The notes beneath the pieces were generated by a model. It made no database searches and was not told the DNA's origin. It worked only from the letters and a program-made list of their open reading frames with translations. From Megalobrama amblycephala (lineage: Eukaryota; Chordata; Actinopteri; Cypriniformes; Xenocyprididae): a stretch of 64,000 bases of DNA. The stretch is taken from the NCBI RefSeq assembly GCF_018812025.1, contig NC_063049.1, positions 6,733,513 through 6,797,512 of the forward strand, in the 5' to 3' direction. Shown piece after piece: positions 1 to 12,035 of this stretch. The position numbers and the translations under genes are program-made. Within the stretch, counting starts at the first letter, position 1, and each line of letters begins with the position of its first letter.

Positions 1-189
1 AGATTTTATAAATAAATAAATGAATGAATCAAATCACATTTCTCCTGCATAGGCAGCACAGTTTTATTAAAAACCCATTTTGCCATTGGTGGATTAACCC
101 TTTAAAATACATGAAATCTGGTATATTTTGATCATGATGATACTAAAGAGGTGATATATGTTGTTGTATCTGTTTCTGTGTGTGTTCAG

Positions 190-3100
190 TGTCTCAGATG
201 ATGTCTGTCCGGATACAAAGTGAACTGAAGAGTACTGCAATCCCAGAGGTCCGGGGTGGGATAGACATCTGGATCGGGACTGTAGACTACGACTTATCAA
301 AGTCAGTACACTGACAATCAAACCCAACAAACTAATTAAAATGTTCTTAGAGTTGTCACAGATACTAAATGCATTTATTTAAGCACAAATACATGACATT
401 TAGTCAGTAGTGCTTATATGCATCACATGTAATAAACTGTTATTTTAGCTTGAATGCAAAAAGTAATAATTTAGCAAAAAAAATTGAATGCATTAACGTG
501 AATATATTCCATAAATGGTAAACAGATGTGTTTTTGTCTTTCCAGCATGCAGGTTGTGGAGTGCAGCATGCCAGACCCATCACTGGTGTTTGTACAGGGA
601 ACAGGTGTATCTGTGACAGTCAGTCAACTCTCATTAGGCGTCACAGGCAGCTGGGCAACACAGTTTGGCATCATGTAAGTGCACCAGTTTTACCTGAGGT
701 GATTTTGGAAACAGATAAATCTTTTTCTATAAATCTTACTGTACAATTTCATATTCTTATATGACAAGGACCATGAACACACACTGATGCCTCTTTGGTC
801 TTTAATAAACCCCAACAAGGGTGATCAGAAATCTTAGTTACAATGCGTTTGCACTGTTAGTGACATTAGTATGCAGAAATTGAGTTGCAATAACGAGATC
901 ATGCTTTCATGAGCTCAACAACATGTCTGTGATTGACTACAATGTTCATCACTGCAGCCAAATATAATGCCATAGATCTAAATGTAACGCAGCACTTTTC
1001 ATGATTAGTTAACCTTGAGAGCTGTAACATTAAAAATGAGTTAAAAGTTTTCGAGAGAGTAATACTTAGCTATTTCAAATGGAAAAATGTTAGCCAATCA
1101 CAGTAGTGGGCGTTTACACTAAAGTCTTACAGCAGACCCGCCCCTTAAAACAGAGCATTCAAATCAGAGGCTAAAATCAGGGTAGAAAAATGGCTTTTAT
1201 TTCTGAATTATGACAATTTTGGATGTAAAAAGCACACTAACATTTTAAATGCACCCCAGGAAACATTATAAAACAATAAAACAATGCAGTTCATGACCCC
1301 TTTAAACGCTTTGATTGTACACAGACTATTTAAAATGAGCAGTGTAACTTTTTATATATTTGGTTGACTGTATTTTATTTTAACAATGAACAGACTGCAA
1401 TGTCAAGTTACTAGAACTGAGGTTATGTTGTGTGTGTGCGTGAGGCGCCGGCGCGTTTTCTTAAAAGTGGAAACAACCTAAAGTACTCTGACATTTATAG
1501 TCCTAAGAGAAACACCATTCGAATATGTGAAAGGTTAACTATAGGCTTATTATTTTTGTACACTCTCAATAAAATCAAAACATTGCTTGTAAAATAAAGA
1601 AAACAAAATCAATTTTCTGCCGTCTCGGTTTCCTTTCCGTGAATTGCTTCTCAAAAATGAACTGAAACAGCATATAGATATAGCTTAGTCTATTACTTGT
1701 CACAGTTTTTTTTTCTTTCATTTTGTTAATATGTTAATTATTTAAGTGAAATATATTCCATGAATAGGCATAGGCTTATTCCTTTTATATGATTTTATCC
1801 TGATTTTTTCTCCGTTCACAGAAGCACTGTAGGTGTGTGATGATGATAAATCCTCATGTTCTGTTGTTTATGCTGCTATTTGTGCATGTAGGCTAAAACT
1901 AAAGCCCTGGGATTTTGTTGTTGCTGTATTTTTAATGGGTCACAGACACTTATCCAATCTAATTTAATTTAATATTCTCGGCTAATGAAAGGATAATGAT
2001 CGTGTCGGTTGAAGGTCAGCAAAAAAAAAAACCTAAAATGATATTGACAAGGCAACATTTCAAATTTTTTGTTCAAGTTTTTCAACTAATATTTATATTT
2101 TCTTATATTTCAGGTTTATTTTGATTAGCATAAATGTTTTAATAGTTTTAGTTTTTGTTAGTTAACTATAATAACCCTGCCTGGGTCAGTTTTCAGTACA
2201 GTCAATTTTCCAGCTACTTAAGCCACAAATATTCACAAATTATTTAATGCCATCTGGGACACAATCTCAGGCTGGGAGTCACAGACTCATTGATGCCAAT
2301 AAACCTACAGCTATTGATGAAAACATTTAACTGCATTAATGTTACATGAATAGAGTTTTTAATAAAAACCACGGTTTTGTGAGCATTAGCGGAACTGAAT
2401 GTGTCAGAATAAATATGAGACGCACAGATGAGCTGTCGTCATCAGAGCTCGTGCAGCCGCCCTGCAGAAACTGCTACGACAGTAACCAAATGTTCGCGAA
2501 TTGCTCCTGCGGTACTTTGATGCAGTGTTAATTTTGACAGCCATTTTTGATTTAGTCTTAACACTCTGAGGTCTAAAAACGCGCCGGCGCGTTTTGCAGT
2601 TTTTTTTTCACATTGCAGCAAAACAGACTTAAAATACTCCGTCATTTTTTATCATAGAGACATAAGTAATATATCAAATGAAACTATAGAATGTCTTCTT
2701 TTTTTTGTGTACACTCACAATCAAAATAAAACTTTGTGCTTTTTAAAAATAAATAAAATATACAGGGTGTGCTGTCCTGCCATCTCCGTCTCTGCAAACA
2801 TCATTCTAAAACGTCACTAAAAGTAACTAAAATAGACGGCTTATACATGCTACATGGACATGAGAGATATGTCTTTGCAAAGCTTTAAGTGTCTACTTTT
2901 AAACGAAACAAATAAATTCTAAAAAAAAATATTCTCCCTTTATATAATCAGTATAAAAGTAAAGAGAGGTACTGTTTCTCCTGTCTTACCTAATTATCTT
3001 TAATGTGTGCCCGCCCACGCGCAGAGCGCTCTATTCATAAGATAATGTGCTGAGGCGATCTATGCAAACTGTAAACGCCCCTAACAGCGTCTTAATCTTC

Positions 3101-6100
3101 ATCTTCAGACGAAAAAGCTGATTAGTCTTAGTCACTTTTTATAAATACAACTTTCATAGTTTTAGTCAACAAAAAGTCATTGGATTTTTGCTTTGACTTT
3201 CAGTCATTACTTTTAGTCAAACTGCAGTTACCAACATTAATTTTGGTTGCTATTTGGCTGTATTGACATTGCACTCTTAGCAGTAGCACTTGTGCAATTC
3301 TACATATCCTCTTTCCTTAGTTCAGTGGTTCTTAGACTTTTTAGAGTGTCATACTCCCTGAGGGATTTAACACCCTTCTGCGAGTCTTATATTAAAACCG
3401 GCAGTAGGTGGGGGTAAGTCACTGTTTTTAGGAGTTTATATTCATTCTTTCGGTATCAAAGCAAGCAGCTGTATGAATGGGTGTATGAATTGATGATTCG
3501 TTCAAAGCCACAGATTCATTCACGAAACACAGCTTGTGTGCTGCAGTTCCCTTTCGATACTTCACTCATACTGCGTATGAGGAAAAACTCCTTTTTTCCT
3601 CGATACTGAAGCCTTTTTCAATAGCGCAATTTTAACCAATGATGGCACGGCAGAGCTGCGCGAGCCTATGGTGATGCAGCGTGCCAAAGCCCGCCAGAAT
3701 GGGCGGGGTGTCTGGCTATATAAGCGAGCATTTCGCCATAGTATTTCAGATTAGGTGGGACTCATGATGTATATTCAATCTGAAAGAGCATTTTTCTGCT
3801 GTGTTTGCCGATTTTTCTCAGCGCGTTGCTTGCCGGTTTCGGCCCCGTAAACCGCGTTCATTGAGAATGAGCGTTCTCACTATGACATGCTCTCTAACGT
3901 TTGTGATTATGCTGGAACTCTGTTCGTGTCGCTTGCTGGCTTCTGCCCTTGCAAGCCACGTTCAGAGGAAGAGCGGTCTCACTTCTGACACCGCTCAGCT
4001 GAGTATGACATGACGCTCTCCCCCAACTCTTAATATATATTCATCTGAGAGAGCATATTTCTGTGGTGTTTGCCGATTTTCTCAGCGCATCGCTTGCCGG
4101 TTTCGCCCTGCAAGCCACGTTCATTAAGAGTGAGCGCTCTCACTATGAGATTGCGAGAGCATGTTTTTCCGGGAATTTTAAAAATGCCCAGCCGCTCAGC
4201 TGGTTGCTTGCCGGCCCCGCCCCTGCAGGACGCGTTCATTGAGGATGAACGCTCTCAATCAGCTGAACGTGACATATGCTCTCTAATGTTTGTGATTACG
4301 CTGGACCTCTGTGCGTGTCGCTTACTGGCTCAGCCCCCACAAGCTGCATTCATTGAGGACTTGACTCACCTTGCTGCGTTCAAGGAACGCTTTTTCTAGA
4401 AAGCGTCTTCTTCCCTTGTTTTCCTCTGTTTTTCCCACTCTACTGAGATGAAAACAAAAGGTTACAAGGCCAAGTGAACAGGACTTAGTGAGCACTTCCG
4501 GTCTCACTTTTCCTGCACCCCCGGACGGTTCTCAGAATCTGGGAGATCTTTGGGAAGGCAGAGGTCGACCTCTTCGCCTCAGAATACAACTCTCACTGCC
4601 CAATCTGCCCAGCCTCCTCCTCTATGCTTTTCGCTCTGATCCCTCAGGTCATCAGACGAATCAAGGAAGACAAACACAAAAGTTCGCCTGGTGGCCCCAC
4701 TCTGGAGGAACCAGCATCGGTCCTCAGAGCGCTCAAAGGCCCTCCCTTTGAACTGCTGTGGTCAGCTGATCTTTGACCCCTATCACTTAAGACTGCTCTG
4801 CTATTGGCTCTAGCACCGGTAAAGCATGTAGGCGATCTGCAGGCCCTCACCCTGAGCCCTGCTTGCCTCGAATTTGGGCTTAATTACTCTAAGGTCATCC
4901 TGGAACCCAGGCATGGCTAATTTCCTAAGGTGCTCTCAACTCCGTTCAGAGCGCAGGTAATTACCCTGCTACCTCCCTCAGGGAACAAGTGTGAGCTGGA
5001 CTTCCTCTGCCTCATTAGGGCATTGAGGACTTACATTGAGCGACCCGCGCCTTTTCGGCAGTCGGACCAGCTCATTGTGTGCTTTGGCGCCTGCACCAAG
5101 GGGCTTCCGGTCACAAAACAAAGACTCGCGTTGGATTATGGACGCTATCACTCTTTATTACTCCTCTATGGGCCGGGATTGCCCCAGTATGAGCCCACTC
5201 CACTAGAGGTATGGCCTCCTCGTTGGCCTGGTTTAGTGGTGTTCATTAAAGACATCTGTGAGGCGGCCGGCTGGTTTGTCAGGTTATAACTTAACTTCCG
5301 GTGTTGCATGCTCGGGTCCTTTCAGCATAATTTGATGGCCTCTACGGTCGTGCTGTTATCTCATGGGAGCCAGCTCCCTCTTAGCATGTGTAACCATGAG
5401 GGTATGGTGGCTTTTGCCTCCCTACTTATCCCCTGGGCCCCTCCGGTGCCCAAGATAGGTTCAGTCGTTCCCTCCCATGGCACGGCGTGATTGTATTCGT
5501 TCCCCATACGCAGTACTTGTTACGTATCTCAGGGAACTGAGGTTACGTACGTAACTGAATACATTCTGCTGTGGCTTTCGTTAGAAAAATAGAGCAAAAA
5601 TCTACATCACTTAATATTACCCTTCTGTTTGTTGAAGTGTTGTATAAAATCAATATCACATTTGAATTCATGAAACATTGTATTCTTACTCGTATAATAA
5701 TGATCAACATTAAAAACAATAATAAAAATAATAAAAAACAATTTTGTAAGTGCTAAATTCCCACTTTTACAAAGGTATATTGTCGAGAACAGCACTAATG
5801 TAGTACAATTTGCTGGCTTGTGTGGATGCAGTTTTGACTGTGAAAGATGAGGTAATTTGATTGAATGTCATGTATTTACAGCATTTTACCTGCTAGAAAT
5901 ACATGCTCAGATTTAATTTAATTTAATTTTCAGTTGGAGTAAAATTAAATGAATGGCAAAACTTAGTATTTTGTTTGCATACTGCAGTTTGAGGGCCACT
6001 GCTGGATATCAGCCTACACTTTGGTCAGATTTAGTCAAGCAAACGAGCAGCGCGATATAGACCGACTGAATGACACTGTAGTTTAAGTAGAAAATCTCGA

Positions 6101-9100
6101 ATGAAGATCGCTGAAGTCCTGATTGGGGGTTTAAATTCTTGAAATTTGGCAACTGTAAACATGAAAGCTCGAAAAAACAGTCTGTAATGTTTTGTCTTCT
6201 CTTTTCGACAAAACAAAGTGTGATTTTGGTCAAGTTTTGAGTTTTTAGCCACATTTCAGTCTTGTCTTTTTCCGTCAATGATATTGAATGTGTTGATATA
6301 GTCACAGTTATCATTTAATGACGTTGGTGTCGTCTGTCAAGTTAAGTCAAGTCAAGTCACCTTTATTTATATAGCGCTTTTTACAATGCAGATTGTGTCA
6401 AAGCAGTCTGTCATCGTCTAGTCTCAGTCATGGAGAAAAAGGTTGTCAATAAACTTGTTTTTCTTAGTTTTCATTATTTTTAAATGAACACTGCTTTGAT
6501 GGCACACACTGTTGAAGTCATGAACTTTAACTGAGGCCAGACCACCTCTTCCCCGCTGTGAGGTTCGAGGGGACACATTTCTCTGCAAACTGGGAATAGG
6601 GATAGCGTGAGAGAGAGAAAGGGAAGAGAGGGAAAGCATAATAATTAACGTTGATTGTCTGGGCCATCAGCCATTTGCAGCAAGTGTCCCGGAGCTGTTG
6701 GGCCATTATGAAAGTTGGTTGCTGTCTGTGGGTCTAAATCCTATTAAGAATCTATGGCAGGAGCTCAAGCTTAAGGTCCATGATAGTATAATTTGCCAAA
6801 GGGGAATGGGAAAGATCCCTCAAGATAGCATCATATCAAAGAAAGTGTATTAAACAAGACATTTGTAATATAAATAACTTGATTGTTTATAAGATAATAA
6901 GATTGTCTTTTGTTCTATGATTGCAGCCATGATGATGGCTCATTTGATCTGGCTGTGTACAATGTCCAAATCTACACCCTCCTGCAGTTAGGAGATGATG
7001 CTGGCCGTCTCTCCATCACCACTGTTTCCTGTAGTGCTGACATAGGAGATGTGGACATTCAGTTCCACGGAGGTGCTAGGTAAGACCAGCATTAACAAAG
7101 CATAAAAGACTAAGATGTGAAATGTTACCTGAAGATAACATGCAACACTTGTGAATATCTCTTATGACTACCGCTAATGGAGCTGCTTATGATAGTCACA
7201 GAGTTATATTTTTGATTGTTTTTGACTCTTAAAATGAAATGAAGGTATTAAAAGAACACTATACAGAACGGAACAATTTCCCCATCAACCTCAAGAAGTA
7301 AGAATCACTTATGCTTCTATCTGTTTTGCTGCAGCTTTATTTTTCAGCCATTTGTAAGTTCTTTCAGTGGAAAAATTTCAGACATGATACGTGAGCAGGT
7401 TTGTCATAAATAATAATAATAATAATAATAACCAACACTATTATCTGCTGCTTATCTGCTGCTCATATCTTGTATTGTTGTTTTTATTTTTCATATTTTT
7501 AGATTTGCCCAGCAACTCAACAAGCAATCAATGAATTGGAGATCAAACTGCAGGAAATACCTGGTACTGGCATAGAAATGTCACAAAATTATGCATTATA
7601 AATAGGTCATATAGATTAAAGCTGCAGTCCGTAACTTTTTTTGGTTAAAAATTATCCAAAATCAATTTTTGAGCAAGTACATAACCAGCCAGTGTTCAAA
7701 ACTATCTCATTATCTTAGCTCGATTCACAACGGTAAGCTTGTAATAATGTTTTATAATAAGAGTGACATGGTGGATTTCCGCGGGAAATTTGAGCATGCA
7801 GCAGTTCCTCTGTGCGTCATTACGTCACGTCCGTAAACAGAAAGGAAGGAGTCCAGGCTAGTCTGTTTTATCACGTGAGGATGCTGCTGGTAGCGGATCA
7901 TTTATAGCCTTTTCAAACAGCAGCTTAAATAATTAAACTTATAATTTTGATGGCGGAGTGTAATCCAAAAAGGTCCTGTGCGGTGACTGACAGCAAGCAT
8001 TAGATTCATCCGCGCTGAGCCGTGCCGAGGCACAACGCACGTACAGATAACTGTTCCGCATATGACTGCAATTGCAGGTTTCAAACAGAGATGGCAACAA
8101 AGAGGAAAAATCGTGGACTGCAGCTTTAAAACAGACTAAAAAACATTATGCATAAAGAAAATGATTTTATGACCAATAATATATTTTGCATTGTGGCATT
8201 ATTTTCATAAATATGGTAAATGTGATTGTTATTTAAAAATCATAAAATAGGCCTAATTTTCTTTGAATTTGATGTGAACATTTTTGTGAGACTCACCCTA
8301 CTGAGGGTTATTTTGGCTGTATTATTTAGCTATTGCTACTAAATGACATTAATGTCGTTGACGTCATTGTAAATACAAAATCCTTGGAAAACTACTTCGG
8401 CACTACAGCACACATTACATTCCACTTCATTAGATGAACAGTAATCAAGCTCAAATGATTTCTTTCTAGTTAATGTACCTGTGGGTCAGTATATATATCT
8501 GAGCATCCCTCTCACATCCTCCCCGGCTGTGACAGACCAAAGCTTTGAATTAGACATTAAGGTAAGGACTTTAATTCAGTATTTATAATAATGACTGAAG
8601 CTGGGCATACACTGTACAATTTCAGTAATGTTTTTGTTAAATACCAGCTCTCACTTTACAAGTAAATCGCATGCGATGTAAAGCCAAAGCTCACGATCTA
8701 TATGATCCGACTTGATATTGGTGTCACCATGGTGTAATTTGTTTTGTTGGAGGTGCAGTGAGTTTAGGGGAAACGGTTCGTATCCTTGTTTCAACAGTGC
8801 AATACCCTCAAGAGGGCCGACCAAAATTTTGGACATTCAGAAATTCATCTGACCATCTGGTTGCTGGTCGGGAAAGGCTCTCGTTTTCCCCTGTACCCTG
8901 CATGACAAAACTGAAATTTGTCCCGACTCAAAAAAAGAGTCATACAACTCAGAAATCGGTTCAAATTTGGATGAACAGATCACACAGTGAATGCCTGGCT
9001 TAAAGGTGCTCTAAGCGATGTCACGCGTTTTTAGGCCAAAACATTTTTTGTCACATACAGCAAACATCTCCTCACTATCCGCTAGCTGTCTGTCCCCTGA

Positions 9101-11981
9101 ACATACTGTAAAAAAAAACGCGGTCTCTGTAGTCGCCACAAGCTCCGAAAACGGCAATAAAAACAAACTGGTGCCAATAACCGACAAGAATGATTTTAAA
9201 TGCGCGTTCATGACTGTTTCAGGAAGCACGGAGGGGAGGGGGAGGAGGAGGAGGAGGGAGGGTCTATCTAGCCTCTGTTTTGTTTGACAACACTTCGAAC
9301 GTCAACAGGAAGTTACTCCACCTAGGATCACTTAGAGCACCTTTAATATTTATTGGCATTAATCAGATTCATACAGTTACAACAGGAGTGTCTAATCCTG
9401 GGCCTTCCCAGCAGAGTTTAGCTCTAGCCCAAATTAAACACACCTGAACCAACTAATCAATGTCTTCAGGATGACTAGAAACTTCCAGGCAGGAGTGTTG
9501 GAGCTAAACTCTGCCGGAAATTGACCCTCCAGGAGCAGGATTGGACATCTCTGAGATACAACTATTATTAGGTTTCTCTTTCTGAATATATTCAGATGAC
9601 GTTTGGTTGTTGTTCCTGTGACAGGGTGAGTTTTACAGCCGCAGTTCTCCATCTGAACCACCTTTCTCTGCAAGCGTGTTTGACGTGCAGTATGCAGAAA
9701 ACTCCATGCTTTCACTGGCTGCCTCTGAGTTTTTGGTAAATTCGGCAGCTTATGCATTCCTCAGGTCTGGAGTTCTCCAAATCAACATCAGAGATGACAT
9801 GGTGAGGAAATACAAATGAGCTCTCATAAAAATAATAATAATATTAATAAATTAAATAAAATTAGCATATCCAATGAAACTATACAGAATTTGTGTTGGA
9901 AGAGTTGTGTATCTTACACTCATTATTTACCTACAAGGAATCATGCCCTCTTACTATTTAAAATTTAGTTTTAACTATTAAATCACTCATTTAGCCGTCT
10001 CATTTAATGTGTCAATCACAGATACCGAAGAGTTCTCCAATCCATCTGAACACCAGCCAGTTTGGAGCCTTCATTCCACAGGTCAGAATGTACATGTCAT
10101 GTTGTAACGAAAATAAAAAGATAAATATTTTATGTTTAATACTGATGCACAAACTGATCCAATGAGATCCAGACTGTCCAGCAATGATTATGTCAGAGAT
10201 TAAATTTAAATAAGGAATAATATATTTATTAAGTAAAAATTATAGAGACAAACAAATTAATCAAGTAAATAGTAGTTTAATAAAATCCAGAGTATTGTAT
10301 CTAACAGATAAAGAGTGAAGATCACAGTATAAAGGAAGAACGAAAGAAGATCTTTGCAGAAGTGAAGGAGAGGTAGAATAGATGAAGCAGAAGCAGAAAG
10401 AGTAGAAGAAGCAGAAGAGAGGCAAAAAGTAGAAAGTAAAAAGTAAAGAACAAAAGAAGATATTTGCAGAATGAAAGGAGAAGCAGAAGCAGAAGGAGAA
10501 GCTAAGAGCAAAAAGAAAGAAAGTGAAGAGAAAAAGAAGAGCAAAGACTATATATACAGGAAACGTACACCCTCATAAACTTGTTTTGGTCTAATAAGAA
10601 AAGGTCAAACAGACTGATCCATTATGTCATAGTTGGTGTAACGGCTAGGTGAGAGTGACTGGTCAAATGTCAAAGAGAGCTGAGAATAGATAACAGAAGG
10701 TGATGTTTTGACACCTTTAAGAGAATATTGCATTATCTCATGTCTTGCGGAGATGGAAACAGACATATTTTGATACATAATTAATTCTACTGGAACATAC
10801 AGCCACTCGATCTTACAGCACAGAAGAGACGCTAAAGATATTACATCTGGAAATATTCAAACATATCGGAGCATATAGTGAAAAAATATGCAAATGATTA
10901 AGGAAACCAATAACATGTAAAATAATAATAATCCATAAAGAATAATTAATAAAAAAATAATAATAAAGACATCATCATAAACATTGACCATTTTGGATAC
11001 ATCAAATACCAATCAATAAATAACTAGAGAATATGACTGTTTACTGATATAAAACCAGTCATGAATCTCATGTCTTTATGTCTGAATTGTGTCTGTTCCA
11101 TGTTTTATAGTTTTCAGGTAAAATCAAGTAGTTGTCCAGATGAATAATGAACTTTCTTTACAAATTATTTGTTCAGCTAAGCACATTATATCCCAACATG
11201 GAGATGCAGGTGCTGTTATACGCCAGTGAGACGCCACTATTCTCCTTCAGTTCAGGAGTGATAGACGTTCATGTACCGGCTGCAGCAAAGTTCTCCGCTG
11301 TTAAACCTGATGGGGCACTGGTGCCTCTCTTTACTCTGGATGTGGTGAGTTTTGTGTTTGGATAGACTAATGACACACCAAATAACACACAGAAACATTG
11401 TCAAACAAACAAACCAAAAACAGGCTAAGAGGAACTCTCACACTTTCACAGAAAAGGGTAATATCACAGTTGTAAAAAGCTAGTTGGCAAGACCTGTTAT
11501 AAGCTGTACAGAAACTACAAACGGTGATATAAAACCACGTGTTCACCAAATGTATCAATATGCCATTGTTGAAAAGGAAATTCAGTTTAGAATTAACTTT
11601 AGTTTTCCTCTCTCACTCCACCTGCAGGACTGTAGCTTCAGTGGAAGTGCTCTGATTGACAAAGAAAACCTGACTGGAGCTTTCGAAATGAAAAAGTGAG
11701 TTTTATTGATATTTGTTCAGTTAAATTGACCGTCAAATGAGCTCCATTTTTAGTTGTGTTTTCATTAGAGGTCTTGCTTTTTTATTTTATTTTATTTTAT
11801 AAAGTTTCCAGAGGTCCACTTATAATGATTTGACGTCAAAAACACTCATATTTTAGAAATGATTAGCCATTTTCTATCCTATTTTTGGCCCTGATTGAAA
11901 CATTAAGTTTTAAGCATTGTGTCTCCATTAAGACTTCAAATCATGACGTCATTGATGTCTGTATATCTATCTATCTATCTA

Positions 11982-12035
<54 letters not shown>

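Larger units (their letters stand above)
3540..5557 (+). mobile_element. DIRS-like (tyrosine-recombinase) retroelement, internally deleted
   Basis: A roughly 2-kb relic in copy A's large intron. The ends are partly inverted: AGTTCCCT...GATAC...TACTGCGTATG at 3547-3583 reappears inverted near 5507-5543. Inside are two roughly 270-300 bp modules (from about 3783 and about 4051) with shared wording such as TGTTTGCCGATTTTCTCAGC. An RT/RNase H remnant (4530-4775) and a recombinase remnant (4930-5289) follow in plus orientation. The order RT then tyrosine recombinase fits DIRS. Most of gag and RT is deleted, so it cannot move by itself. It is absent from the matching copy B intron as far as I can align. 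Confidence 0.6.

Noticed and set aside
528..764. A separate 78-codon gene (and the similar one at 31305-31529)
   Set aside because: These are out-of-frame shadows of the BPI exons at 546-674 and 31290-31418.
4070..4399. A 109-codon host gene
   Set aside because: It lies wholly in the repeated modules of the DIRS relic and reads through repeat text.
7380..7480. A short-unit array (AATAATAAT) as a CRISPR-like or regulatory array
   Set aside because: It is a trinucleotide microsatellite in an intron with no spacers.
9434..9757. A 107-codon minus-strand gene
   Set aside because: Antisense shadow of the copy A exon 9625-9801 and the MITE at 9380-9556; the same shadow appears over copy B.
10257..10544. 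A 95-codon minus-strand frame rich in Ser, Phe and Leu
   Set aside because: It is the translation of the purine-rich strand's complement; low complexity, no start context, no homologous frame in copy B.
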